Below are positions 25,097 through 34,900 of a stretch of 64,000 bases of DNA, piece after piece. The stretch spans positions 1,736,001 through 1,800,000 of the forward strand of contig CAVOIP010000005.1 of NCBI GenBank assembly GCA_963696105.1, read 5' to 3'. The DNA comes from CAVRTM01 sp963696105 (GTDB lineage Bacteria > Actinomycetota > Actinomycetes > Actinomycetales > Dermatophilaceae). The notes beneath the pieces were generated by a model, which was not told the DNA's origin, searched no databases, and was given only the letters and a program-made list of their open reading frames with translations. Position 1 is the stretch's first letter. Each line of letters starts with the position of its first letter. The translations under genes were made by a program, and so were the position numbers.

Positions 25097-25430
25097 CGGC
25101 CGACCCGGCTCCGGGGCGCCCACACAGGGCGCCCCGGAGGCCCGGACCCTCTGTGCCCGCTTCACCGCCCGGCCCGGCTGCGAGCAGCGCGTTGCCGAGC
25201 TGGTCCGCGAGCTCACCCGCTGGGTGCGCCAGGAGCCGGGCAACCTGCGGTTCGACCCCTACACCCAGGTGGCGCGGCCGGCGGAGTTCTTCGTGTTCGA
25301 GGTCTACCGCGACGAGGCGGCGTTCCAGGCTCACCTCGGCGCCGACCACGGGGCCCGCTTCAACGCCGAGCTGGCCGACCTGATCCTCGAGGACGCCTCG
25401 GTGCTCTCCTGGCTGAAGCCCCTGCGCTGA
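25089..25430 (+). CDS. antibiotic biosynthesis monooxygenase (ABM/YgiN-like) domain protein
   Basis: A 113-residue small dimeric ferredoxin-like protein. The pattern TLCARFTARPGCEQRVAEL ... PGNLRFDPY ... FVFEVYRDEAAFQAHL ... H-x-ARF matches the ABM fold of quinol or haem-type monooxygenases and of many enzymes in catabolic operons. The GTG start lies within the end of the universal stress gene. The first 18 residues are low complexity. The substrate is unknown. It converges with the efflux operon, whose last gene ends 8 nt away. Confidence 0.8.
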   Translation: MADGRPGSGAPTQGAPEARTLCARFTARPGCEQRVAELVRELTRWVRQEPGNLRFDPYTQVARPAEFFVFEVYRDEAAFQAHLGADHGARFNAELADLILEDASVLSWLKPLR

Positions 25431-25438
25431 CGTCCTTC

Positions 25439-27403
25439 TCAGCCGCGGGAGGCGCCTCCGCCGAAGCCGCCGCCCCCGCCGAAGCCGCCGCCCCCGCCGC
25501 CGAAGCCGCCGCCACCGAAGCCGCCGGCTCCACCGAACCGGCGGGGAGTCGCTGCGGGGCCGGTGGGCAGCGGCGTCGTCAGGTCGGCCAGGAGCAGCCG
25601 CTCACCGAGGGTCAGCCCGCTGACCACCTGCACCATGGTGGCGCTCACTGCGCCGGTCGTGATCGGCGTGCGCCTGGTGGTGGTGCCGCTCACGGTCGTG
25701 ACCACGCTGGTGCCGTTGGCCAGCCGGGTCACCGCGGACCCCGGCACGGTCATCACGTCGTGTGCCGTGGAGAGCACGATGCTCACGTCGGCCTTCGCCC
25801 CGCTCGCCAGCGCGGGCACCGCAGTGGGGACGAGCACCACCACCGGGTACGTCGCCGTGCTGGCCGCCGTACCGGAGGTGGCCGCGGGCAGCAGACTGAT
25901 GGAGCGCACGGTGCCGGGGACGGGCGAGGTGGCGCCCTGGGGGGTCACCGCGGCGCTCTGGCCCACGGCCACGTGGGGGAGCGAGGCGAGCGGCACGTCG
26001 ACGGTGACCTGCACCGCTCCCGTGCCGACGATCACGATGGCCTTGCTGCCCGCAGAAGCGCCCTTGGTGACTCCGACGCTGGCCACTGTGCCGGCGATCG
26101 GAGCGGTCAGGGTGGCTGCCGCGAGGTGGTTGCGGGCGTCGCGGAGCGCCTGCTCGGCCTCGGTCACGGCCGCTTCGTCGGCGATGACCCGGGCAGCGCC
26201 GGACTGAGGCGTGCCGGAGCCCGAGGCGGAGCCCGAGCCGGGGCCAGACCCTGAGCCGGTGGTGCCGTTCGGGCTGGTGCTGCCACCGGTGCGTGCCCGG
26301 GTCGAGGAGGTGCCGGTGCCGACACCGCTGCGTGCGGTGGTGGCCGGGCCGGCGCCAGTCGATGCGGTGCCGGACTTTCCGGTGTGGCTCGGGCCGGTGG
26401 CCTTCGCTCCGGTCCCGCCTGACCCTGACGTCGCCTGGGCCGCCAGGGCGGCAGTCAGCGTCGTCTGCGTCTCGGCCAGGGCCTGCTGCGCGGTGGCCAG
26501 CTCGTGCTGGGTCCGCTGCGACCTCTGGATCGCGGCCAGGCAGGCACTCAGGGAGCCCGGGCTCGGTGCTGCCGCTGCCGACTCCTGGAAAAAGGCTGCG
26601 TTGGCCGCCGGCGAGCCCGCCTGGCTGCCACGATCGGCCGTTCCCGTCCCCGTTCCGGTGGGCGTCGGCGGGGGGGTCGACGTGGGAATGGGTGTCGACG
26701 GAGGCGTGGGCGTCGACGGAGGCGTGGGGCGGGTGGTCGGGACGGGCGTCGGTGGGGACACCACGCCGGCACACGCCGTGGACTGCGCCGCCAGCTGCGT
26801 GTCCAGCGCGGCGAGGTCCGCCTGGGCCGTCCTCTGGGCGTGCGCCGCGGCCTGTTGCGCCTGCTGCACGGCGGTACCGGAGGTGACCGGACGGCTGGGG
26901 TGTGCCGCGACAGGGGCCACGGTCACGCGGGGCGAGAGGCTGACCGCGGGGACGACGACAGCTGGTGCGGTGGCGCGGGAGGGCGTTGCCGACGTCGTGG
27001 ACGTCGTGCCCGCCGCCTGGTCGGAGTCGAGGGTCGCCTGCGCCCGAGCCAGGGCCGCCTCGGCGTCGGTGACGGCGTGCTGCAACGGGGTCCGGTCCAG
27101 GGTGGCCAGCACCTGGCCCGCGTGCACCTGGTCGCCCACGGCAACCCGGACGGCGGATACGGAGCCGGCCACCGCGAACGACGCGCTCTGCTGGTTGACC
27201 CGCCGCGCCGACCCGGTCAGGTCCAGCGTCTGCTGCACGTCGCCACGGGTCACCGTCGCGGTGCGGAACGCCTCACCCTGGCCCGCGTTCGCGACGGACC
27301 GGGAGACGACCGTGCCGCCGGCCACGAGGACGACGGCCACCGCGAGCAGCGCCGTCCGGCGTACCCAGCGGTGCTGCGCCGCGGCGCGGCTGGGCTCAGG
27401 CAC
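25439..27403 (-). CDS. HlyD/MacA-like efflux adaptor with Gly-rich tail
   Basis: A 654-residue membrane-fusion-type protein. One N-terminal TM (RTALLAVAVVLVAGGTVVSR) is followed by a barrel-sandwich half, a long coiled region rich in Ala/Gln, and a Pro/Thr/Ser/Gly insertion of more than 150 residues in the hairpin. The second barrel half (LTAPIAGTVASVGVTKG) and beta-barrel domain follow. The tail is (F-G-G-G-G)n. The GTG start has GGGAGG 8 nt upstream and overlaps the previous gene. In a monoderm-like envelope it would act as an extracellular accessory to the MacB-type pump rather than contact an outer-membrane channel. Confidence 0.82.
   Translation of the reverse strand: MPEPSRAAAQHRWVRRTALLAVAVVLVAGGTVVSRSVANAGQGEAFRTATVTRGDVQQTLDLTGSARRVNQQSASFAVAGSVSAVRVAVGDQVHAGQVLATLDRTPLQHAVTDAEAALARAQATLDSDQAAGTTSTTSATPSRATAPAVVVPAVSLSPRVTVAPVAAHPSRPVTSGTAVQQAQQAAAHAQRTAQADLAALDTQLAAQSTACAGVVSPPTPVPTTRPTPPSTPTPPSTPIPTSTPPPTPTGTGTGTADRGSQAGSPAANAAFFQESAAAAPSPGSLSACLAAIQRSQRTQHELATAQQALAETQTTLTAALAAQATSGSGGTGAKATGPSHTGKSGTASTGAGPATTARSGVGTGTSSTRARTGGSTSPNGTTGSGSGPGSGSASGSGTPQSGAARVIADEAAVTEAEQALRDARNHLAAATLTAPIAGTVASVGVTKGASAGSKAIVIVGTGAVQVTVDVPLASLPHVAVGQSAAVTPQGATSPVPGTVRSISLLPAATSGTAASTATYPVVVLVPTAVPALASGAKADVSIVLSTAHDVMTVPGSAVTRLANGTSVVTTVSGTTTRRTPITTGAVSATMVQVVSGLTLGERLLLADLTTPLPTGPAATPRRFGGAGGFGGGGFGGGGGGFGGGGGFGGGASRG
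25443..25546 (-). repeat. Gly-rich coding repeat (FGGGG units)
   Basis: Short GC-rich units encode alternating Phe and Gly runs at the C-terminus of the adaptor. The second adaptor ends in a related PGGGYQGG array at about 30515-30610. Low-complexity coding repeat, probably slippage-prone. Confidence 0.8.
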
Positions 27404-28442
27404 CCGCGCCACCTCCCGGGGCGTTGCCACCGACAGCGCCGCCCGGGCCGGCCGGGCGGCCGAACCCGCCGGTGCAGGTCCCCGACTCGGCCGGTCGCAC
27501 GCTGATGCTCCGTGCGGCGATGCTGCCGGTGTCGTCTGCACGCCCGAACGCGGTCACGCAGGTGCCCACCTTCAGCGCGCTGGAGGTCGCCCTGGCCGTG
27601 GTCGTGTACGTCGTGGCGGCCGTCGTCGGCACCGTCACCGCCGTGGTCGTGGCCGTGCCGCCGTTGGCGGAGGGACGCGTGCTCGCCACGGTGATCGACC
27701 TGCCGGTGACGGCGGTGACCCGGCCGAAGGCACCGCCTCCGCCGGCGCCGAAGACGCGGCCATAGGGGCGGCGGGTCGGCATGCCGGTCGGACGGTCGGT
27801 CGGCGTCCCGCTGGGTGCGGTTCCCTGCCGAGGACCTCCGCGGAACCCACCACCGCGACCGAAGCCGCCGGCGCCGAAACCTCCTCGACCGCCGACCGCC
27901 GTGCACTGTCCGCCCACGGCAGCGGAGACCGTCACGCTGACGGCCGGCTGCCCGGTCCCTGGCTGCCCGGCTGACGGCGTGCCCTGAGCGACCGGCGGTG
28001 CCCCCGCGCGGATCACGACGCAGCTGCCGACCTTCACGGCTGCCGCCGTGGTCCTCTTCGTCTGGGTGAACGCCGTCGACGCGGACCACGTGACCGCCGT
28101 CTGCGTCTGGTTGCCCTGCACCTGCAGCGTCTTTCCGTCGAGGGCGGCCAGCAGCCCGGAGGCGCCGGACAGGCCGTCGTCCCGACGGCCCGGGCCGGTC
28201 CCGCCCTGGCCCGGGCCGACGCCTTGGCCGCCCCCACCCTGACTGCCGCTCGTGGAGGTGGCGGACGGTGTCGGGCCGGCAGCCGCGCCGGTCGTGCTGC
28301 CTGCGTCACCGCAGGCGCCCAGCATCGCGACGGCCGCCGTCACCGCTGCGACCCAGAGGGTGCGCCGCACGGGTGCACGACGGCCAGGCGGCGTGACGCC
28401 GTCGGGCACGGGCTGGTGCGGGATCTGGACTGCTGGCGGCAT
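27396..28442 (-). CDS. lipoprotein with two DUF5666-like domains
   Basis: A 348-residue predicted lipoprotein. The start is fixed by AAGGAG at 7 nt. After the hydrophobic segment a lipobox LGAC is followed by a Gly/Ser linker. Two similar beta-rich modules (GKTLQVQGNQTQTAVTWSAS ... KVGSCVVI, and RSITVASTRPSANG ... KVGTCVTAFG) are separated by a Gly/Arg/Pro-rich spacer; they resemble DUF5666 repeats. The function is unknown. Its position between the MacB-like permease and the last adaptor suggests an extracytoplasmic part of the efflux system. Confidence 0.7.
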   Translation of the reverse strand: MPPAVQIPHQPVPDGVTPPGRRAPVRRTLWVAAVTAAVAMLGACGDAGSTTGAAAGPTPSATSTSGSQGGGGQGVGPGQGGTGPGRRDDGLSGASGLLAALDGKTLQVQGNQTQTAVTWSASTAFTQTKRTTAAAVKVGSCVVIRAGAPPVAQGTPSAGQPGTGQPAVSVTVSAAVGGQCTAVGGRGGFGAGGFGRGGGFRGGPRQGTAPSGTPTDRPTGMPTRRPYGRVFGAGGGGAFGRVTAVTGRSITVASTRPSANGGTATTTAVTVPTTAATTYTTTARATSSALKVGTCVTAFGRADDTGSIAARSISVRPAESGTCTGGFGRPAGPGGAVGGNAPGGGAGA

Positions 28443-28479
28443 GGTGCTGCTCCTTGCGTGGGGTCCTTGGGTCATGGGG

Positions 28480-29706
28480 TCACTCGCTGCGAAGGGCGTC
28501 GATGGGCGCGAGGCGCGCGGCTCGTCCGGCCGGGTAGACACCGGCCACGATCCCGATCACGAGTGCGACGCCGAGCGCCCCGAGTGCGACGAGGGGCGAG
28601 ACGGTCACCGGCTGCCCGAGGAACCGGGGCAGCGCCAGGGCGCCGGCGGTGCCGAGGACCAGTCCGAGGACCCCACCGGCCAACCCGAGGGTGCTGGCCT
28701 CGACGAGGAACTGACGTCGCACGGCTCGCGGTGTGGCGCCGAGGGCCTTGCGCAGCCCGATCTCGCGGATCCGCTCGGTCACGGACACGAGCATGATGTT
28801 CATGACGCCGATACCGCCCACCAGCAACGAGATTCCCGCGATCCCGGCGAGCAGGACGGTGAGGGTCCGGTCGGTGGACGTGGCCGTGGCCAGCAGCGAC
28901 TGCTGGCTGCTGATGGTGAAGTCGGCTGCGCCCGCGGCGAGCCCGTGCGCGGAGAGCAGTGCCGCGTTCGCTTCCTGGTACGCCGCCGAGAGGGTGTCCT
29001 TGGACGTCGCCTGCAGGTAGAGCGAGGAGACCGCGGTCGTGCCCGTGCTCGACAGCCGGGCGCCGAACGTGGTCTGCGGCACGATCGCCTGGTCGTCGTC
29101 GTCGGAGGTGGTCGAGGAGCCGACCGTGTCCAGGACGCCGATCACCGTCAGCGATGACCCGTTGACGTCCACCGTCTGCCCGACCGGGCTCCGGGCGCCG
29201 AACAGCTCCGATGCCGTGTCGGCGCCGAGGACCGTGACCTGGGACGCGCTCGCGAGGTCGTTGGCCGTGAGGAAGCGTCCCTGGACCACCGACCGGGCGC
29301 GGACCTGCAGCCAGTCCGGCGTGGTGCCGACGACAGTGGTGGTCCAGTTGCTGGTGCCGGCGGTGAGCGACTGCGAGCCGCTGGTCACCGGCGCGACCCG
29401 CGCGATGTCGGGTGCGACCCGGCGGTCGGCCAGCGCCGCCGCGTCACGCGCGGTCAGCGTGGACGCCGATCCGCGGCCGCCGCGCAGACCGGTGCTGCTG
29501 GTGGTGCTGCCCGGCGACACGATGAGCAGGTTGCTGCCGAGCCTGCCGATCTGGTCACGGACCTGTGCCTGTGCCCCCTGGCCCAGACCGACGGTGAGCA
29601 TCACCGCGGCGATGCCGATGAGGATGCCGAGCATGGTCAGGAACGACCGGAGCCGGCGGGACCGCACCGCCTCCAGCGCCGTGCGGAGGGTGTCGGCCCA
29701 GGTCAT
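28480..29706 (-). CDS. MacB/FtsX-type ABC transporter permease
   Basis: A 408-residue permease with the MacB topology: an N-terminal TM after ALEAVRSRRLRSFLTMLGIL, a large extracytoplasmic MacB-PCD domain (about 45-280), then three C-terminal TMs. The FtsX signature region is VTERIREIGLRKALGATPR. It couples ATP hydrolysis to mechanical movement that expels peptides, lipids or antibiotics. Its start overlaps the ATPase stop by 4 nt. Confidence 0.9.
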   Translation of the reverse strand: MTWADTLRTALEAVRSRRLRSFLTMLGILIGIAAVMLTVGLGQGAQAQVRDQIGRLGSNLLIVSPGSTTSSTGLRGGRGSASTLTARDAAALADRRVAPDIARVAPVTSGSQSLTAGTSNWTTTVVGTTPDWLQVRARSVVQGRFLTANDLASASQVTVLGADTASELFGARSPVGQTVDVNGSSLTVIGVLDTVGSSTTSDDDDQAIVPQTTFGARLSSTGTTAVSSLYLQATSKDTLSAAYQEANAALLSAHGLAAGAADFTISSQQSLLATATSTDRTLTVLLAGIAGISLLVGGIGVMNIMLVSVTERIREIGLRKALGATPRAVRRQFLVEASTLGLAGGVLGLVLGTAGALALPRFLGQPVTVSPLVALGALGVALVIGIVAGVYPAGRAARLAPIDALRSE

Positions 29707-30506
29707 GGCCGGGCCGCCGCAACCAGGGGAACCGTGGGTCCGGGCTGGCCCGCGACGAGGCCGTCGTGGATGCGCACCGTGCGCCCGGCGACGGCGGCGA
29801 CCTCCTCCTCGTGGGTGATCAGCACGATGGTGCGGCCGGACGCGTGCAGCTCGTCGAGCAGCCCCAGCACGTCAGCGGTGGAACGGGAGTCGAGGTTCCC
29901 GGTCGGCTCGTCGGCCAGGATCAGCGTGGGGTCGGTGACGAGAGCGCGCGCGACCGCCACGCGCTGCTGCTGGCCGCCGCTCAGCTCTCCGGGACGGTGG
30001 TCCACCCGGTCGCCGAGCCCGACCCGCTCCAGGGCGCGGACGGCGCGCTGCCGCCGCTCGGCCCGACCGACCCCGGCGTACGTCAGTGGCAGCTCGACGT
30101 TGCGCCACGCCGACAGCGCCGGCAGGAGGTTGAACTGCTGGAACACGAAGCCGATCCGCCGGTTGCGGACCTCCGCGAGGTCGGCCTCGCTCATGCCGCT
30201 GACGTCGGTGCCGGCCAGCTCGTAGGTGCCGCTGGTCGTCGCGTCGAGGCAGCCGAGGATGTGCATGAGCGTGGACTTCCCGGACCCCGAGGGCCCCATG
30301 ACCGCGACGTACTCCCCGGCCCGGACGTCGAGGGAGACGCCCCGCAGGGCCTCCACCTCGGCCGCGCCGGTGGCATAGGTCTTGCGCACGTCGCGCAGCC
30401 GGAGGATCGGTCGCTCGCCCGGGTCAGCGTCGCGGGCGTCGTGGTGGTCCACCGGGCGGTCGGCTGGGTCGGTCCCGGACGGCCGGGTCTCCCACAGGTC
30501 GGTCAT
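29703..30506 (-). CDS. MacB-type ABC transporter ATP-binding protein
   Basis: A 267-residue ATPase of the LolD/MacB class. Walker A is GPSGSGKST, the signature is LSGGQQQRVAVARAL and Walker B is LILADEPTGNLDS, with the Q-loop FVFQQFNLLP. The first 33 residues are an acidic leader. Its ATG overlaps the adaptor stop by 1 nt (TGATG), and its stop overlaps the permease start. Confidence 0.92.
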   Translation of the reverse strand: MTDLWETRPSGTDPADRPVDHHDARDADPGERPILRLRDVRKTYATGAAEVEALRGVSLDVRAGEYVAVMGPSGSGKSTLMHILGCLDATTSGTYELAGTDVSGMSEADLAEVRNRRIGFVFQQFNLLPALSAWRNVELPLTYAGVGRAERRQRAVRALERVGLGDRVDHRPGELSGGQQQRVAVARALVTDPTLILADEPTGNLDSRSTADVLGLLDELHASGRTIVLITHEEEVAAVAGRTVRIHDGLVAGQPGPTVPLVAAARP

Positions 30507-31789
30507 CAGCCGCGCCCCCCGCCGGGCAGACCGCCCTGGTAGCCCCCGCCGCCCTGGTAGCCCCCGCCGCCCGGGTAGCCGCCGCCGGGGAAGCCGCCAC
30601 CCTGACCGGCCCCTGGCGCGCCGGCGCCGGGATAGCCGCCGGCCCCGGCCCCGCGGCGGATCCGCCCGCTGGACCCGTTGGCGCCCGGGCCACCCGGTCG
30701 GGGAAGGGTCAGGACGACCTGGTCGCCGGCCTTGAGCCCGCTGAGGATCTGAGTCGTCGCGCCGTACGCCGTGCCCACCGTCACCGGGGTGGTGACCTGT
30801 GCGCCGTTCCTCATCTGCTGCACGACGGTCTGGTTGCCGCTGGTGTGCAACGCCAGGGTGGGCACCGTCAGCACGTTGGGAAGCTGCTTGACGACGATGG
30901 CGACGCCGGCCGTGCCCCCGGCGTACAGGCCCGTGGGGTTCCCGGTGACCGCGATGGTGACGGGGAAGGTCGCCGTACCGGCGGTGGATGACGCCACGAT
31001 GCCGACGGATTTGACGGTGCCGAACACCTTGGTGCTGCTGCCGGTCGGCGTGATCTCGGCCTGCAGCCCCTTCTTCAGTGAGGCGAGGTCGGCGCTGCTG
31101 ACCGAGGCGTTCACCAGCCAGGAACCGGTCGAGATCACGACGATGGATCCGGAGCCGGCCGAGGACGCCGAACCGGTCTGTGCCCCGCCGCCTCCGGCGT
31201 AGGTGCCGCTGGCGGAGCCGGTGCCCGTGGCGCCGGTACCCGCGCCGGTCCCGGCCGTGTCACCGACGCTCAGCCCGACGGAGGCGACCGTCCCACTGAT
31301 GGGCGAGCGGAGCGTGCCGTCGGCCAGGGACGCCTTCGCGTCGGCGAGCTTGCCCTCCGCGGCGGCGACCTGCGCGGCGGCGGAGGCGACCTGCGTCGCT
31401 GAGGAGCCGGCGTTCGCGACGGCCGTCTGCTGCTCGACCGCGGCGTCCAGGGAGGCCTGCGCCAGCTCGACGGCGCTGCGCAGGTCGGTCAGGTCCACGG
31501 TCGCGAGGACCGAGCCCTTGGCGACGTGGTCACCGACCGCGACGGGAACGCTGGTCACCGTGCCGCCGACGGCGAACCCGAGGGTGGACTGCACAGCCGG
31601 CTCGATCGTCCCGGTGGCAGCCACCGTCTGGCGGATGGTGCCGCTGCTGGCGGCCACCACCGTCGGCGTCGCCGCCGCCGCGTCGTTGGAGCGCGTCGCT
31701 GCCCAGGCCCCGGCGCCTCCGACGGCGACCAGCAAGGCCGCCATGCCGGTGACCAACCGCCGTCTGCCCCCCACGAACCGCAGGCGCAC
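30506..31789 (-). CDS. HlyD/MacA-like efflux adaptor, first gene of the MacAB-like operon
   Basis: A 427-residue adaptor: a TM near the N-terminus (LVTGMAALLVAVGGAGAWAA), barrel-sandwich halves (ATGTIEPAVQSTLGFAVGG and LRSPISGTVASVGLSVGD) around a short coiled coil, then beta-barrel and membrane-proximal domains, and a (P-G-G-G-Y-Q-G-G)n tail. The GTG start is supported by AAGGAGG at close spacing. It is co-translated with the ATPase and permease, giving a classical MacA-MacB(split) unit. Confidence 0.88.
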   Translation of the reverse strand: MRLRFVGGRRRLVTGMAALLVAVGGAGAWAATRSNDAAAATPTVVAASSGTIRQTVAATGTIEPAVQSTLGFAVGGTVTSVPVAVGDHVAKGSVLATVDLTDLRSAVELAQASLDAAVEQQTAVANAGSSATQVASAAAQVAAAEGKLADAKASLADGTLRSPISGTVASVGLSVGDTAGTGAGTGATGTGSASGTYAGGGGAQTGSASSAGSGSIVVISTGSWLVNASVSSADLASLKKGLQAEITPTGSSTKVFGTVKSVGIVASSTAGTATFPVTIAVTGNPTGLYAGGTAGVAIVVKQLPNVLTVPTLALHTSGNQTVVQQMRNGAQVTTPVTVGTAYGATTQILSGLKAGDQVVLTLPRPGGPGANGSSGRIRRGAGAGGYPGAGAPGAGQGGGFPGGGYPGGGGYQGGGGYQGGLPGGGRG

Positions 31790-31980
31790 GCGCCCCCTCC
31801 TTCTGCCTGCACCGGCCCGCGGCAGGTGTCGGCGTCGAGGCTGGCCGCCGTTCCTGTCACGACCATGCGCCGGACCTGTCAAGGGCCTGTGGTGTGCCGC
31901 TGCCGCCCACCACGGCCGCGGCGGCGCACCCCGCCGTCCACGAGCGGCGGGCGAACCGGCGGCCCGTCGTACCGGTTCGT

Positions 31981-31986
31981 TAGCCT
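31981..31986 (+). promoter_or_regulatory. -10 element of a leaderless promoter (DUF4011 gene)
   Basis: TAGCCT ends 6 nt before the GTG start and no Shine-Dalgarno is present. Transcription would begin at or next to the start codon. Confidence 0.55.
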
Positions 31987-31992
31987 GCGGGG

Positions 31993-34900
31993 GTGAACGA
32001 GTCGTCTGCGGAGTCCCCGAGCCAGTCCCCGTCCCCGCAGGCGACCGCCGACCCACGCGGCGAGCGGGTCGCGGCGGCGGTGCGGGCCTGGCAGCGGCAC
32101 CTGGTCGACCTCGGCGGCCGCAACGCGCTGCTGTGGTACCGCGACCTGCCGTCCGGCACGCTCGACCTGACCACCGCCCACCCCGGCGGCGTCGCGATGC
32201 TGATGGCGGGGCGCCCGACCAAGCTGTCGGACCTCGTCCGCGAGCCGGCGGCGCTGCAGGAGGCGCGGCGGCGGGCGCGGACCATCCGCGCCAAGGCGAT
32301 CGAGCTGCAGGAGGAGCGCGGCATCACGGCCGGCTTCATCGCCGTGGGCATGGCGACCTGGCGGGTGGCCGGCGCGTCCCGGGCACCGGCGGCGCCCGTG
32401 CTGCTGCGCTCGTGCGTCCTGAAGGCGACCGGCGCCGCCCAACAGGACTTCGCCCTCGACCTCGGGGCCGACGTCGAGCTCAACCCGGTGCTGGAGCACT
32501 ACCTGCGCTCCGAGCAGGGGCTGCAGGTCGACGCCGACGCGCTCGCCGACCTGTCGATGGTGAGCAAGGGCTTCGACCCGCACCCGACCTTCGCCGCGCT
32601 GCAGCGCCTCTGCTCGGGCATCCCCGACTTCTCGATCTCCCCGCGGCTGGTGGTCGGCACCTTCTCCTACGCCAAGCTGCCGATGGTCGCCGACCTCGCC
32701 GCCCAGGGTGACGCGCTCGCCGACCACGACGTGGTCGCCGCGCTGGCCGGCGACCCTGATGCGCTCAAGGCGGTGCGCAGCGCCGTACCGGCGGCAGCGA
32801 CCGACCCCGAGCCCGACCGAGAGCACCTCGTCCTGGACGCCGACTCCTCCCAGGAGGCCGTCATCGAGGCGGTCCGCGCGGGCGCCAACCTGGTCATCAA
32901 GGGCCCACCCGGCACCGGCAAGAGCCAGACCATCGCCAACCTCATCGCCTCGCTCTCCGGCGACGGCAAGCGCGTGCTGTTCGTCGCCGAGAAGCGCGCC
33001 GCGATCGACGCCGTCGTCGGCCGGCTGGCCCGGCTGGGCCTGGGCGACCTCGTCCTCGACGCCCACAGCGGCGCGACCAACCGCCGCCGGCTGGCCCAGG
33101 AGCTCGGCGCGACCCTTGATCGGGCCAGCGACGCCGCGGACCCCGACACCACCGAGGTCGAGCGGACGCTGGTGGAACGGCGCACCCGCCTGACCGACCA
33201 CGCAGCGGCCCTGCACGAGCGGCGCGAGCCCTGGGGGGTCAGCGCGTACGACGCCCAGGTCGCCCTCACCCGGCTGACCCAGCGGTTCAACGCCCCGACC
33301 TCCCGGGTGCGCCTCCACGGCGAGGCCCTGCGGGCGGTGTCCCGCGACCGCGTCCGCGAGCTCGGCCGCGAGCTGACCGAGGCCGCGTCCCTGGGGGCGT
33401 GGACGCCCGACCGCACCGACGACCCCTGGTACGCCGCCCGCGTCACCACCGCGGACGAGGCGGCCAAGGCGCTCGAGATCGCCAGCCGGCTGAGCACCGG
33501 TGGCCTGGACACGGCCCAGGAACGGCTCGGCGCGGCCATGGCCGAGGCCGGGCTGCCGCCTGCAGTGCGCGCCGCCGACTGGGGCAGCGCGCTCGAGCTC
33601 ATCGAGCAGGTGCGCGCCACCCTCGAGACGTTCACCCCGCAGGTGTTCGACGTCCAGCTGACCGACTTCGTCGGCGCCACGGCCGGCAAGGACTACCGCG
33701 CCCGGCATGCCATCGAGCTCGGCTGGTTCACCCGGATGCGGCTGCGGCGTCATGCGCGCACGCTGCTGCGCCCCGGTCCGCCGCCGGCCGACCTGCACGC
33801 CGGCCTCCTGCGCGCCCAGGAGCAGCGGACGGCGTGGACGGCGCTCGCCGGCGACGGTGGCCGCCCGACTGTGCCCGCCGCGCTGGAGGAGGCCCAGAGC
33901 GCGTGGGCGGCCCTGAGCGCCGACCTGGAGTGGCTCGGTGCCCGGCTGGCCCCCACCGCCGCCGGAGGCCACCTCGTCGGCACCCCGCTGCCCGACCTGC
34001 TGGCCCGGCTGACCGCGCTGGCCGGTCGCGCTGACCGCCTCGCCGTCCTCCCGCGGGTGGTGTCCGTGCTGGACTCGCTGCGCGCCGCGGGCCTCGGCGC
34101 GCTCGTCGACGACCTGGCCGCCCGTGGGGTCGCCGTCGACGACGTCACCCCCGAGATGGAGCGCGTCTGGTGGATCTCGCTGCTGGACGACATCAGCGTG
34201 CGCGACCCGCGCTACGGCACCCACGACGGACGGGTCCTGCGCCGCATCGCCGAGGAGTACGTCCGCGCCGACCACGACCACCTCGACAGCACGGCCGCGC
34301 GGGTGCGCGCGGCGGTCGGGCGGCGGCTGCGCGAGACGTTGGCCGACCACCCCGACCAGGAGGCGCTGGTGCGAGCCGAGGCGCAGAAGTCGCGGCGGCA
34401 CCGTCCGCTGCGTGAGCTGCTGCCCCGCGCCGGTGAGACGCTCACCGCGATCAAGCCGTGCTGGGCGATGAGCCCGCTGGTGGTGGCGTCGGTGCTGCCG
34501 CCGGGGCGCTGGTTCGACGTGGTGATCTTCGACGAGGCCTCGCAGGTTCCGCCGGCGCAGGCCGTCTCCGCCATCTCCCGCGGCACCCAGGTCGTCGTCG
34601 CCGGTGACGAGCGGCAGCTGCCGCCCACCAGCTTCTTCACCGCAGCCTCCGACGACGAGGGGCTCGCGAGCGACGACGACGCGCTCACCGAGGGCTTCGA
34701 GTCGGTCCTCGACGTCCTCTCCGCGGCGCTGCCGGTGCGCCGCCTGACGTGGCACTACCGCTCGCTGGACGAGCGCCTGGTCGCCTTCGCCAACGAGCAG
34801 ATGTACGACGGGTCGCTCGTGACGTTCCCGGGAACCGGCGAGGAGTCGGTGCTGCGCCTGGACGTCGTGGACGGTTCCGCGCCGGTGCGCGAGGGACAGG

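Noticed and set aside
25443..25546. Short GC-rich repeats as a regulatory satellite
   Set aside because: They are in frame and encode the Gly-rich tail of an adaptor.
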